64,000 nt of DNA from Proteles cristata cristata (GCA_017311185.1 JAESUZ010005166.1:620001-684000); one strand, 5' to 3'; positions 26,121 through 37,555 are shown, counted from the stretch's first letter. Made by a program: numbers and translations. The notes: generated from the letters alone by a model not told the origin.

Positions 26121-26183
26121 AATTATATTCTTATATAATTCCCCAAGGAATATATAAGAATTATATTCTTATATAATTCCCCA
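26121..26183. repeat. Duplicated 25-bp quasi-palindrome
   Basis: The unit at 26121-26145 recurs exactly at 26159-26183; it begins AATTATATTCTTATATAATT and ends in CCCCA. With the preceding TGGGGGAAATTA it forms an imperfect inverted repeat. Confidence 0.85.
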
Positions 26184-26444
26184 GTAACAAAGGTCATAGT
26201 AGGTGACCCCATCTGCATGAAATATCTATATAGACAAATTTATGAAGACAGAACACAGATTAGGGGATGCCTAAGACAGGAGAAGGAAGAGGGGGTGAGA
26301 GAATGATAGTCAATAAGCACAGAGTTTCTTTTGGGGTAAAAAAATGTTCTAAAATTGACTGGTGATACTAAAAATTACTTAACTGTACACTTTTTTAAGG
26401 TGTGAAATATATGATATGTGAATTATTTTATCTATAAAACTTTT

Positions 26445-26840
26445 TCCAAAAAATACAATGAGAAACCACTTCACACCCACTAGTATGTCTATCATCAAAA
26501 AGACAGGTAATAACAACTGTTGATCAAGATGTGGAGAAATTGGGACCTTCACACACTGCTGTTCGAAATGTAAATTATGCAAATACCTTGAAAACATTAG
26601 GGCAGTTCCTCAAAAGATTAAGCACAAAGTTATGATACAACTCAGGAATTCAACTCGTCACAAGTATACAAATTCCTAGAGATATAAGTAGATTTGTGGT
26701 TGGGGGAAGTTTGGGAAGAAATGGAAAATGATTGCTGATAGGTAAGAGGTTTCTTCCTGGGGGTGGTAAAAACTGACATGACAGATGTACAGCTCTGTGA
26801 CTATATAAAAATACTGAATTATTTAAGAAAAGAAGGAAGG
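26445..26840 (+). mobile_element. Second old L1 3' fragment
   Basis: The L1 order restarts (AAACCACTTCACACCCAC, GATGTGGAGAAATTGGGACC, GGGCAGTTCCTCAAAAG) directly after another L1's 3' end, so this is a separate insertion or a rearranged copy. Confidence 0.75.
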
Positions 26841-26899
26841 TGAAAGAAGAGGAGAAGACAAATTCAAGTTCTTTTCAAGTTCATAATATACCCATTCCA

Positions 26900-28587
26900 T
26901 TCAAACAGACTCAACAGTCTTAACTCATTCCAGCATCAACTCAAAAGTCTAAAGTTCAGTCTCATCTGAATATCAACTAAATCGTATTTGAGTGAGACTC
27001 AAGACACATTCAACCTGAGGCAAACTGCACTCTGGCTGTGAATCAGTGAAATCGAACAAAAGGGAGAAATAGAAAATAAAAAGAGTGACAGGTCCCAAGC
27101 AAGTCTAAAACCTAACAGGGTAAATTCCCTCAGATCTTAAGGCTCTAGAATAATTGTCTTTGACAGGATACTATGGTGTCAAGGCCCACGAGGGCAGAGG
27201 TCTTCCCTATAGGACATACTGGGGCAGTTCCTGGATGCAGCTTTACCCGGCAGAGGCTGGGCCCCAAGGCTCCAGGCAGCCCAGTACCTCTGGTTTTGGG
27301 TGGCTCCATCCTTTGAAATCCAGGTAGAGGCGGCCATGTGCCCTGGGGCTGTGCACTCTCCCCTGCTGGGAACAACACACCCCATCAATGCCTGCCGCAG
27401 CACCCTCTGGCTGCTGCGCCTGGGGGCAACCAGGGAGCTCAGGGCCTGCAGTGCCCTCCAAGTAAGGCAGCAATTCCTTTGAAAGCACTCTGCCCCTAGG
27501 GCGGGCCCGGGCACCAGGAGCTGGGGGAGAGGCGGCCCTGAGGGTTTCTGAGTTGCATTCAGGCTCATTCTTGTACGGTCTCAGGGAACAGCTCCTAGTA
27601 AATTTAGAGATGGCTGAGCCACACAAATGTGAAATGGTCCTGTGGCCACATCTTCAGTGCTCCTTTCTAACCACTTTCTCAGTTTTTACAACACAGAAAG
27701 GCTGAGAATTTTACAAATCTTTGAAGTTCAACTTCCTTTTTGCTTGACAGGTCCATCTTTCTATTCGCATTCTACTAAAGCAGTCAGGAGGAGTCAATAC
27801 ACAGCTTCAGCAGTTTGCTTAGGTAAATACACCTGACTTCTTTGCTCACAACTTCTATTTCCCCAAAACACTAAAACACAAACACAATTCAGGCAAGTTC
27901 TTTGCCACCATGAAGAACAGAAACTTCACTTAAGATGGATAGGAAGCCCTGAAGGAGAAGCTCTCCCACATTCCTACTTGACCTGAGAAGCCTATAGCCC
28001 ACTCCCTGACAGGAAGCAGCTTACTTTACACACCCCAGCAGGAGGAAGAACTGCTTCTGCCCCACAGAGCGCAGCCATTAAGGACTCAGAGAAAACAGCT
28101 TCTCCCAGCATCCTCCTTTCTCCTATAGAAGTAGGCCCTTTCCTCTGTTCTCCCAAGTCGTCTACAGTTCTCTAGAGTTCGCTTGTCCCAAACTGCAATT
28201 GCTCTGCTAATCCTAAATAAAGTCATTTTGCTGACAAAATAAGTGGCTCTTTTGTTTAAGGTCAACACCACTTTACCAAGATAGCTTTTCCTCCAATTTC
28301 CAATAACATATTCCACAATTTGTCTGAGACCTCATCAGAATTGCCTTTATCATACACATTTCTACCAACATTCTATTCAAATTACTTATATATTCTCTAA
28401 GGAGATTAAGACTTTCTCCATAGCTCTCCTCTATTCTTTCTGAGTCCTCACCAGAATGTCCTTTAAAGGCCCATTCACAGTAAGGTAGGGTATTTCTAAC
28501 AGATCCCTCAAAACCCAGTTCCAAAACTACTTCTACATGTTCAGGATACTTGTTACAGTGGTCCCGTACTTCTCAGTACCAATTTTT
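26900..28587 (-). mobile_element. ERVL-MaLR internal region (remnant)
   Basis: Complement matches the order of THE1/MST-type MaLR internal sequence: CTCAAAAGTCTAAAGTTCAG, a GC-rich centre (27180-27600), CCTCATCAGAATTGCC, CTGAGTCCTCACCAGAATG, AACCCAGTTCCAAAACTAC, and TCTCAGTACCAATTTTTG next to the LTR, where the primer-binding region lies. The minus-strand frame 28273-28524 (83 residues) is a gag-like leftover. MaLR elements are nonautonomous ERVL relatives; this one has no intact gene, and no second LTR is seen at the low-coordinate end. Confidence 0.8.
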
Positions 28588-29165
28588 GAAGTAGTCCATT
28601 CAGGATGCTTTAACAGGGGCGCCTGGGTGGTTCAGTCGGTTAAGCGTCCGACTTCGGCTCAGGTCATGATCTCGTGGTTCGTGGGTTCGAGCCCCACGTG
28701 GGCTCTGTGCTGACAGCTCAGAGCCTGGAGCTGCTTCGGATTCTGTGTCTCCCTCTTTCTGACCCTCCCCTGCTCACACTGTCTGTCTGTCTCTCTCTCT
28801 CTCAGAAAAAAAAAAAACAAAAAAAAAGTATGCTATAACAAAAATAATACAGACTAAGGGGCTTATAAGCAATAGAAATTTCCCACAGTGCTCGAGGCTA
28901 GGAATTAAAACCTCTCAGTTGCCTAATGAGGACCCATTTTCTAGTTCAGAGAAATCTTCTTCTGATTCATCTTCTTACTATTGCTGTCACATGGCAGAAG
29001 GGGTGACAGAGCTCCCTGGAGTCTCTTTTCTAAAGATACTAATCCCACTGACATGGATCCACCCACTGACACCTTCACCTCTTGAGGACCCACCTCCAAG
29101 CACCATCACATTAGAGGAATAGGTTTCAATACGAATCTTAGGGGAACAAAAGCATTCAGTCTGCA
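28588..29165 (-). mobile_element. ERVL-MaLR LTR (MST/MLT1-like), interrupted by a SINE
   Basis: Plus-strand text TAGTCCATTCAGGATGCT, then after the SINE ATGCTATAACAAAAATAATAC, GGCTTATAAGCAATAGAAAT, GTCACATGGCAGAAGGGG, TCTCTTTTCTAAAGATACTA, CATCACATTAGAGGAATAGG and CATTCAGTCTGCAG is the reverse complement of a MaLR LTR. It is followed at lower coordinates by internal sequence, so it is the 5' LTR of a minus-strand element. Confidence 0.88.
28616..28829 (+). mobile_element. CAN SINE inside the MaLR LTR
   Basis: Duplication ATGCTTTAACA (28605-28615) versus ATGCTATAACA (28830-28840). Standard-type body (GACAGCTCAGAGCCTGGAG). Confidence 0.96.
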
Positions 29166-29612
<447 letters not shown>

Positions 29613-29619
29613 CTATTAA

Positions 29620-30006
29620 GAAAAAATAATGTTACAAAAGAAAGTGATACTAATAAGGTATCCCTCATATACAAAGAAGCTTTCTCTGAAAGCAGTGACT
29701 TTGTTAAATCAATACCTGAATAAATATTGTGTACTACTATGTACAAAGCACAATGAGAGATACTGATAGTATAAACTTCCTGTGAACAAGGCTATAAAAC
29801 TGAAGTTTACAACTTAACTGAGGAAACATAATACAGATATGTAATACTAACAAACGAACAAACAAAATCCATCACAGGCAACAGGAGAAGAGATCACTAG
29901 GCAACATAAATTCTCAACAAATGAACTACCTGTGACAATTGCTTACTGGGGTCTAGAGGGGGTAAATAACATTTCAAAATGGGTTTTAAACTTTTAAGTT
30001 TTATTA
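29620..30006. other. JAK2 intron upstream of the start-codon exon
   Basis: No repeat or exon recognised; in gene sense it supplies the branch point and acceptor region of the start-codon exon. Confidence 0.6.
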
Positions 30007-30022
30007 GAGGAAGTCATATTTA

Positions 30023-30239
30023 TTTACTTATTTATTTATTTTAATATTTTTATTTATTATTGAGAGACAGAGCATGAGCAGGGGAGGGGCAGAGACAGAG
30101 GGAGACGCAGAATCCAAGGCAGGCTCCAGGCTCTGAGCTGCCAGCACAGAGCCCGACGCGGGGCTCGAACCCACAAACTGCAAGATCATGACCTGAGCTG
30201 AAGTCAGATGCTCAACTGAATGAGCCACCCAGGTGCCCC
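30023..30239 (-). mobile_element. CAN SINE
   Basis: Duplication GAGGAAGTCATATTTA (30007-30022) versus GAGGAGGTCATATTTA (30240-30255). Confidence 0.96.
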
Positions 30240-30485
30240 GAGGAGGTCATATTTAAAACTGACTCTGTACAACAGACTGGACTTACGTGAATGGCAGACA
30301 AAGAATATTCCAGGAGAGTAGAACTGTGCTGAGAAGCAGAAAGGTACCAGACCTACTCTAACTGGGCTGAAGCGCAGTATTTGAGGGGTCACGCCGCTCA
30401 GGAAAGGACTGAAAGCACAGATGCCTATTGGTGGCAAAACTGCAACTACATACGCAGGATGCACTTTCCCTTCTTGAGAGGCCCA

Positions 30486-30714
30486 ATTTTTTTTTTAATT
30501 TTTTATTTATTTCTGAGAGAGAGAGAGAGAGAGAGACAGCGTGAGCAGGGGAGGGTCAGAGAGAGAGGGAGTCACAGACTGAAACAGGCTCCAGGCTCCG
30601 AGCTGGCAGTCAGCACAGAGCCCGACGCGGGGCTCGAACCCACGAACTGCGAGATCATGACCTGAACCGAAGTCAGACGCTTAACTGACTGAGCCCCCCC
30701 CCCCCAGGCGCCCC
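30486..30714 (-). mobile_element. CAN SINE, mosaic of standard and young types, with poly-G head
   Basis: The tail half has young-type bases (TGACTGCCAGCTCGGAG, CAGTCTGTGACTCCC) but the head has standard GACTTCGGTTCAGGTC and lacks the CCTAG tail. The usual CCTGGGTGGCTCAG is replaced by a run of 14 G (C on the plus strand, about 30694-30707). Duplication TTGAGAGGCCCA at 30474-30485 and 30715-30726. Confidence 0.95.
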
Positions 30715-30879
30715 TTGAGAGGCCCAGTTTTGCTAAGGAGAGCAACATACCCCGCAAGAACTGTACTTCCCCACTGATGAACAGCCACGTGAACCAGTTT
30801 CAACAAAGGAGATTTAAGCAGGAGTTGCCGAGTGGTACTTCAGAACCACTCCTTAAAGGGAAACTGACTTGGCCTTCTT

Positions 30880-31143
30880 TTTTATTTTTTTAAAAATTAA
30901 TTTACTTGAGAGAGAGAGACAAAGACAGAGGGGGGGAGGGGAGGGGAAGGGAGAGGAGAGCAGAGCAGAGGAACACAGTGGGAGAGAAGCAGAGAGAGAG
31001 GGAGAGAGAGGGAGTATCCCAAGCAGGCTCTGCACTGCCAGCACAGAGCCCGACGTGGGGCTCAAACTCATGAACTGTAAGATCATGACCTGAGTGGAAA
31101 TCAAGAGATGGATGCTCAACCATGTCAGCCACCCAGGCACTCC
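30880..31143 (-). mobile_element. CAN SINE with long purine run
   Basis: Flanks ACTTGGCCTTCTT (from 30867) and ACTTGGCCTTTTT (from 31145). The expanded middle gives GGGGAGGGGAAGGGAGAGGA runs. Confidence 0.94.
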
Positions 31144-31392
31144 AACTTGGCCTTTTTGCTTTTCTCCCTTCACTTTCTTCCTACCTGCTTCTCAGCATAA
31201 ATACAGGGCAGGGCAGTCACCTTAACACTAGGAAGAAAATGCCAAGAGAATAAAAGACCTGGCAAACTTAAGAATCTGAATCAGTGTCAAGAATCACCTA
31301 TCACCAGACATTTTATTATTTATAATTGAATGCAATCCTAATTGATAAAGTAAAGAATTAAGAAAATTCTGAATGTCAGATTAAAGAGTTTT

Positions 31393-31549
31393 AAGGGGTA
31401 TCTGGCTGGACTAAGTCAGTAAAGCATGTGACTCTTTTATTATTATTGTTATTTTTAATGTTTATTTATTTTTGAAAGAGAAAGAGAGAGAGCACAGTGG
31501 GGGAGGAGTGCAGAGAGGGGGGAGGGAGGGAGGGAGAGAGAGGGAGAGA

Positions 31550-31597
<48 letters not shown>

Positions 31598-31790
31598 CCC
31601 AAGCAGGCTCCATACTGTCAGCATAGAGCCCAATGTGGGGCTCAAACTCACAAACTGCAAGATCATGACCTGAGCCAAAGTCGGGCACTTAACTGATTGA
31701 GTCACCCAGAGCCCCACAAAGCATAGGACTCTTACTCGCAGGGTTGTGAGTTTAAGCCCCACATTGGGCATGGAGCCTACTTTTAAAAAA
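31393..31790 (+). mobile_element. Old-type CAN SINE split by another SINE
   Basis: Head GGGGTATCTGGCTGGACTAA at 31394, then after the inner SINE ACTCTTACTCGCAGGGTTGT, GAGTTTAAGCCCCACATTGG and a short A-rich tail. It is closer to a tRNA-Lys structure (ACTCTTA anticodon region) than the other copies, so it belongs to an older CAN SINE type. Confidence 0.85.
31437..31717 (-). mobile_element. CAN SINE nested in an older SINE, with 85-nt purine run
   Basis: Duplication AAAGCATGTGACTCTT (31421-31436) versus AAAGCATAGGACTCTT (31718-31733), made of the host SINE's own sequence. Uninterrupted purines at 31512-31596, ending in (GA)n. Confidence 0.96.
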
Positions 31791-32649
31791 TGAGATCAAA
31801 GAATTTAAACTTTATCCTACAGTCAAATGATGAATTAGAAAGGTGAAGAAGAAACAGAAAGCTGCTGCAATAGTCTAGGTACCAGTTAGATCCTGAATTG
31901 AAACAGCAATAGCTGAATGATGAATGGTAATATAAAGAAAGATTTCATGCAACCTGGTAACTAACTAAATACAGAAGAAGCCAGAAGTCCAGTTATGGAA
32001 TGAATAAATCAAGGGAATAAAAGGCACAGCGCAGGGAATGAAGTCGATGATACCGTGGCAAGCACAGTAAAACACAGAGAGATGCTGCTGACTCACTATG
32101 CTGTACAGCCAATACTAATGCAACTCAAATAAAAAGACACTCAAATAAAAATAAAATTTTTAAACCAGGGGTAAAAGATGATGTGAGAATTTCAAACTTG
32201 GAAGATCTATAATACCATTAATGGAAATAAGGAAATGAAGACTTTGCCTCTTGACATTGGTACCTGAGAATAAGGACTGCTTTACACACTTTTGTTTAGA
32301 AACAGAAGTAGGGCAATTACACCAGAATCAAGTTGGCAGCTAAAACATGAGATTGATATTTGCAAGATTTCCCCATAGATGCTCATTTAAATCATAAGCA
32401 GAGCTATGTGAAGGCAGAAGGTGAAAATAATGACAAACACTCAACACAGCATTTCTGAATGCCACTTTACTAAGTACAGACATTAAAGGAAAGAAACATG
32501 ATGTCTAAGTGATGTGCAAGGTGAAGTTTAGATCTCTACCTATAAGGACTATGATTGTATTAAGTACTAGAGTTAACAGTTAGTTCTTCAAATATCATAG
32601 GACTTACTATGAGTAAAACCACAACAAAACAAGAAGCTGGTAATTGTTA
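31791..32649 (+). other. JAK2 intron, possible old L1 3' UTR
   Basis: Positions about 31990-32165 (GGGAATAAAAGGCACAGCG, GAAGTCGATGATACCGTGG, CAATACTAATGCAACTCAAA) resemble an L1 3' UTR. The rest is unassigned. Confidence 0.4.
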
Positions 32650-32663
32650 AAACTGCAAGATTT

Positions 32664-32878
32664 AAAAAAAATTTTTTTAATATTTATTTATTTTTGAGAG
32701 AGAGAGAGAGAGCATGAGTGGGAAGGAGCAGAGAGAGAAGGAAACACAGAATGTGAAGCAGGCTCCAGGCTCTGAGCTGTCAGCACAGAGCCCGATGCAG
32801 GGCTCGAACTCACAAACCATGAGATCATGACCTGAACCAAAGTCGGATGCATAACCAACTGAGCCACCCAGGCGCCCC
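32664..32878 (-). mobile_element. CAN SINE
   Basis: Perfect 14-bp duplication AAACTGCAAGATTT at 32650-32663 and 32879-32892. Confidence 0.97.
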
Positions 32879-33504
32879 AAACTGCAAGATTTTTGAAGTC
32901 CAAAAGCAACTGGATATACAAATTTAATTTGTTCAAAACTATAAAATTAAAAAAAAATTTATTCTAATTTATTATACTGTCTCTTTTACACTCAATTACT
33001 GAAACTCATCTAAAATGAACTCTTAGCCATTAAGAGGCAAATCTGTAAGAATTTCATCAATTTGTGCTTACCACTGTTTTTAATCATATGCTTTCCTTCT
33101 GGACTTTTTTCTGCTGAAATATATCTTTTAGCAGATCTCTCAGTGAGGCCTTAACAATTTTTAAGTTGCAGTCTTTGAAAAAAAATTTTCCACTATACCG
33201 ATATAGTTGACAAAACTGTAAGATTACTTTACACTACAAGATTATTTGCACTGTATACACGGTGAAATGACTCCCATCACTGAATCAACACATCCATCAC
33301 CTCATGAAGTTACTTTAAATTCTCTTGTAAAATTTCAATTATACAATACAGTGTTCTCAACTATAGTCAATATGTTATACTAGATTTTCAAATCTTACCT
33401 ACCTTATAACTGAAAATCTTTAGTCTTTTACCTATTTCTCCCAAATCTCAGTCCTTAGCAAGACTTTTCTACCATCTCCTTCTTAGAGTTAGATTTTTTT
33501 TTTT

Positions 33505-34718
33505 ATTTTTTACAGTTTATTGTCAAATTAGTTTCCACATAACACTCAGTGCTCATCTCGACAAGTGTCCTCCTCCATGCCCATCCCCCCTCCCCTCCAC
33601 ATCCATCAGTCCTCAGTTTTTGTCAGCATTCAAGAGTCTCTCATGGTTTGCCTCTCTCCCTTTCCCCCACCATTTCCGCCCTTCTTCTCCCCCTTGTTCC
33701 TCCGTCAAGTTCCTCCTAATCCTCCTATACGTGCAAACATACAGTAGCTGTCCTTCTCTGCCAGACTTATTTCGTTCAGCATAACACCCTCAAGGTCCAT
33801 CCATGTTGCTACACAGGCCAGATTTCATTGTTTCTCATTGCCATGGAGTATTCCATGGTATAGATAAACCACATCTTCTTGATCCACTCATCTGTTGATG
33901 GACACTTAGGCTCTTTCCATGTTTTAGCTATTGTTGAGAGTGCTGCTATGAACATTGGGGTACATGGGCTCCTATGCATCAGCATTTCTGTATCCCTTGG
34001 GTAAATTCTTAGCAGTGCTATTGCTGGGTCATAGGGGAGTTCTATTGTTAGTTTCCTGAGGAACCTCCACACTGTTTTCCAGAGGGGCTGCACCAGTTTA
34101 CATTCCCACCAACACTGCAGGAGGGTGCCCGTGTCTCCACATCCTCGCCAGCATCTAGAGTTCTCTGATTGGCTCATTTTAGCCACTCTGACTGGCGTGA
34201 GGTGGTATCTCAGTGTGGTTTTGATTTGTATTTCCCTGATGAGGAGGGATGCTGAGCATTGTTTCATGTGTCTGTTGGCCATCTGGATGTCCTCTTTGGA
34301 GAAGTGTCTGTTCATATCTTCTGCCCATTTCTTCACTGGGTTGTTTGTTTTTCGGGCGTGTAGTTTGATGAGTTCCTTGTAGATTCTGGATATCAACCCT
34401 TTATCTGATATGTCATTTGCAACTATCTTTTCCCATTCCGTTGGTTGCCTATTAGTTTTCTGGGTTGTTTCCTTGGCTGTGCAGAAGCTTTTAATCTTGA
34501 TGAGGTCCCAATCGTTTATTTTTGCTCTTGATTCCCTTGCTTTTGGGGATGTGTCAAGTAAGAAGTTGCTGCGGTGGAGGTCAAGGAGGTTGTTTCCTGC
34601 TTTCTCCTCTAGGGTGTTGATAGTTTCCTGTCTCACGTTCAGGTCCTTTATCCATTTTGAGTTTATTTTTGTGCATGGTGTGAGAAAATGATCTAGTTTC
34701 ATTCTTCTGCATGCTGCT
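33505..34718 (-). mobile_element. Young 5'-truncated L1
   Basis: Begins on the plus strand with a T-rich run (poly-A complement) and ACAGTTTATTGTCAAATTAG, carries the full 3' UTR and the last third of ORF2, and stops near CATGCTGCTGTAGATG. Flanks GTTAGATTTTTTTTT and GTAGATGTTTTTTTT are a possible T-rich duplication. About 1.2 kb of a 6-kb element. Confidence 0.93.
33809..34702 (-). pseudogene. L1 ORF2 C-terminal fragment (open, 297 codons)
   Basis: A 297-residue open frame homologous to the C-terminal segment of L1 ORF2p after the RT domain. It includes the cysteine-rich region near residues 183-199 ([18 protein letters not shown]) and the typical end [19 protein letters not shown] ... [16 protein letters not shown]2p is the endonuclease/reverse transcriptase of L1; this piece has neither catalytic domain and its ATG is an internal Met. 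The uninterrupted frame indicates recent insertion, not function. Its homologue at 56356-57267 is broken by two stops. Confidence 0.93.
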
Positions 34719-34859
34719 GTAGATGTTTTTTTTTTTAATTACACATGTAAGGGGTACCATGAGGTACTTGTCATTCTGACTTATTTTACTTGCCCCTGAG
34801 GTTCATCCATGTTGTTGCAAATAATGTTAATTCCTTTTTTAAGGCTGAATAACGTGTGT

Positions 34860-34861
<2 letters not shown>

Positions 34862-34900
<39 letters not shown>
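34862..34900 (+). repeat. (TG)n microsatellite
   Basis: About 19 TG units after an imperfect GTGTGTGGG start. Confidence 0.98.
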
Positions 34901-34903
<3 letters not shown>

Positions 34904-35101
34904 ATACTTCTTCCTTTCTGATTTGGATGCTTGTGATACAAACCCATATGCTTTACTGATAACAATTATAAAGTCAAGAACAAAATATCATAAAAACACT
35001 GAAGGCATCACCAAGCAAACAAAAGCAGACAGCAACTGGAGGGGATCTGACCTCTGACAGAGGAAAAACTCTGAAGGTGGTCCACATTAATCCGTCTTTA
35101 T

Positions 35102-35294
35102 TTTAATGTTTATTTTATTTATTGAGAGAGAGCGAGCACGAGCAGAGGAAGGGCAGAGAGAGAGAGAGGGAGAAAGAGAGTCATGCACTGATGACATGGA
35201 GCCCGACCCAAGGCTCACACCGACAAACTGTGAGATCTTGACCTGAGCCGAAATCACAAGCCAGATGCTTAACGGACTGAGCCAACCAGGTACC
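35102..35294 (-). mobile_element. CAN SINE
   Basis: Long imperfect duplication at 35081-35101 and 35295-35316 (TCCACATTAATCCGTC versus TCCACATTCATCCATC). Confidence 0.95.
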
Positions 35295-36300
35295 TCCACA
35301 TTCATCCATCTTTTATCTTGAAGGAACTACACAGTCTTTGTAGTGCCCAAAAGAGTTGCTTGAGAAGAAGATAAAGCTATTATACAAAGCTGTAGTCTTG
35401 CTGGCTGGAAGAATCAGGGAACAAACTTTGGAGATGCTAAAACAGAAACCAAAGGCAAAAATCCTGGAAAGAAAAAGAGAGCGTCTTGAGGGGCTGACTC
35501 CTGAAATCCCATGCATGGGATGAAATCCAAAAAGCCCAGGGAGAGGCAATAACTAAAAATCTAAAAGATATAGGAAGAGATTTCAATAGCTATCTGATCC
35601 TGGAGAATCAAAGTTTGGACATAGAAGGAATTGATAAATATTCCAAGCTTTTCATTCAACCTCCAGAAAAGCCACACTTGAGGAGGAAGAACCACATATC
35701 AGAAATAAGGGAAAAACTGAAATGGACAGTCCTAACAAAGCCTAACACCAAGCCTCCACAGGATCAAAGTAAAATGTCCGCTAAAACAAAGCCCTACACT
35801 CCAAAGAAAGACTATAATCCACACTGCCTGAAGTTTGTACAAGATATCATCCACAAGAGACAACAGTCCCCTATATAGTCATATCATAGTCAAACTGCTA
35901 AAATCATAGAGAAAGATCTTAATGAAAGCTGCCACTGATACACAGGAGAGCCAAAATAAGACATATAACTGATGTCTCATCAGAAACAGTAGGGACCAGA
36001 AGACAACATGCTGCTAGGGAGCAGACGGAGCGATTTAACCTAAAACTCTATAGTCCACGAAACTAACCTTTAAAATTTAAGCTAAACAAATATATTTTCA
36101 GAAAAATGGATCCTGGGAGTACACATCAATAACACCAACAACAAAAACTAATAAATGCTAAAAAAAAGTTCTCTGAATTACAGACAAATGATAAGTGATG
36201 CAAATTCAGATTTGTAGAAAGGAATGAAGAAGTCAAAAATAGTAAATATGTGGGTAACTATAACATTCCATTTTTCTTCCCTTTCTTGAAGAATTCTTTT

Positions 36301-36502
36301 TTCTTTTTAATATTTTATTTATTTCTGAGAGACAGAGCACAAGTGAGGGAGGAGCAGAGAGGGAAGGAGACACAGAATCCGAAGTAGGCTGCAGGCTCCG
36401 AGCTGTCAGCACAGAGCCAGACGCGGGGCTCAAACTCACAAACCGTGAGATCACCACCTGAGCTGAAGTCAGACACTTAATCGACAGTCACCCAGGCGTC
36501 CC
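36301..36502 (-). mobile_element. CAN SINE
   Basis: Flanks TTGAAGAATTCTTT and TTGAATTCTTTA, imperfect. Minus-strand head GGGACGCCTGGGTGACTG. Confidence 0.93.
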
Positions 36503-36803
36503 TCTTGAATTCTTTAAAAGACAATTAACAAGTGTTTAAAAGCTTAATGATAACAACATATACTGAAACTTATAATAGATGTAAAAGCAAAATATATGAT
36601 GATAACCAAAAGGATGGAAAGGAGTAAAATAAAAAGTTTATGTGAATAAACTCACGATAGCTTGGAAAAGTAAGGAACAGAGCTATCCGCAAAACCAGAA
36701 AGAATTTTGCAGAATTGATGGAAGATAAAAAGTAGACAGGAACAGATGACAAAGAAAAGAAACTGAAGGAAATAAATAAACTCTATTTAAAATACACACA
36801 GAA

Positions 36804-37018
36804 TGGGGCGCCTGGGTGGCTCAGTTGGTTAAGCATCCGACTTCAGCTTAGGTCATGATCTTGTGGTTCGTGGGTTTGAGCCTTGTGTCAGGCTCTGTGC
36901 TAACAGCTCAGAGCCTGGAACCTGCTTCAGATTCTGTGTCTCCCTTCCTCTGCCCCTTCCCTGCTTGTCCTCTGTCTCTATCTCAAAAATAAATAAACAT
37001 TTAAAAAATTAATTAATT
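36804..37018 (+). mobile_element. CAN SINE
   Basis: Duplication AAAATACACACAGAA (36789-36803) versus AAAACACACACAGAA (37019-37033). Confidence 0.97.
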
Positions 37019-37229
37019 AAAACACACACAGAAGGCATTAATAAGCATTAAAGTTTTCTGCACACACATACAAAAAGAATAAATATGCCAAGATAATCAA
37101 GGATGATCATACATTGGAGGTAAAGGGGGCCAGGAAGAAAGCATAAAAGAGGAGGACCAAAGTGAGCAATAAAACAATTAACACCAGAAGAAATAAACAG
37201 AATAGAATGTTCTGAAAAATTCTCCTTGG

Positions 37230-37555
37230 GGGTGCCTAGGTGGCTCAGTCAGTTAAGCATCCAACTCTTGAGTTAAGCTCAGGTCATGATCTCAGGAAAG
37301 ATCAAGCCCCACACTGGGCTCAGAGCTGGGCATGGAGCCTGCTTGGGATATTCTCTCCTTCTTCTTCTTCTCCTCCTTCTTCTTCTTCTCTCTCTCTCTC
37401 TCTCTCTCTCTCCCCCTCCCCCTCCCTCTTTCTTTCTCTCCATCCCTCTCTCTCCCCCTCCCCTTCCCTCCCTCATTCCCTCCACCCTTCCCCCACTAGT
37501 GCTGCACAAGTGCTCTATATAATAAATAAATAAATAAGATAAAATAAAATAAAAT
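37230..37555 (+). mobile_element. CAN SINE with expanded pyrimidine middle
   Basis: Flanks AAAATTCTCCTTGG (37216-37229) and AAATTTCTTCTTGG (37556-37569). The CT-rich middle has grown to about 140 nt; 37351-37441 is uninterrupted pyrimidine. Tail (AAAT)n/(AAAAT)n. Confidence 0.95.

Larger units (their letters stand above)
20883..26440 (+). mobile_element. Long old L1, most of ORF2 and 3' UTR
   Basis: Text in L1 order: endonuclease region (TCAGTAATTACTATAAATG, GAAAGCTGGGATGGCTATAC), RT region (AAAGCCCAGAACCAGATGGC, CCTGATACCAAAGCCAATC, TTTATCCCAGGAATAAAAGG), C-terminal region (AATGTCCATCAGCTAATG), and a 3' end with TTACTTAACTGTACAC. It is broken by stops, indels and three SINEs. No intact frame is longer than 80 codons. 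The part before about 21640 is too decayed to assign. Confidence 0.8.
33180..34910 (-). mobile_element. Old L1M 3' UTR, split by a young L1
   Basis: Complement of an L1M 3' end at 33180-33504 (CAACTATAGTCAATATG, CTTATAACTGAAAATC, CCCAAATCTCAGTCC) that resumes at 34720-34910 (AATTACACATGTAAGG, CTTGTCATTCTGACTTATTT, GGTTCATCCATGTTGTTGC). Confidence 0.8.
35560..37200 (+). mobile_element. Old L1/HAL1-like ORF1 region
   Basis: Degenerate ORF1-type text: CATAGTCAAACTGCTAAAATC, CTGATGTCTCATCAGAAAC, ACATGCTGCTAGGGAGCAG, GTAGAAAGGAATGAAGAAG, GTAAATATGTGGGTAACTAT. The 87-residue frame 35615-35878 lies at its start and is probably part of it. Interrupted by SINEs at 36301-36502 and 36804-37018. Confidence 0.5.

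Noticed and set aside
27179..27626. Overlapping 127- and 129-codon open frames in a GC-rich patch
   Set aside because: They lie in the GC-rich centre of the ERVL-MaLR internal region, overlap in several frames, and show no known domain or splice signals. The patch is not a CpG island.
31466..31771. 101-codon frame with long Ser-Leu repeats
   Set aside because: Translation of the (GA)n/(CT)n middle of a SINE; likewise 37240-37533 and 30853-31173.
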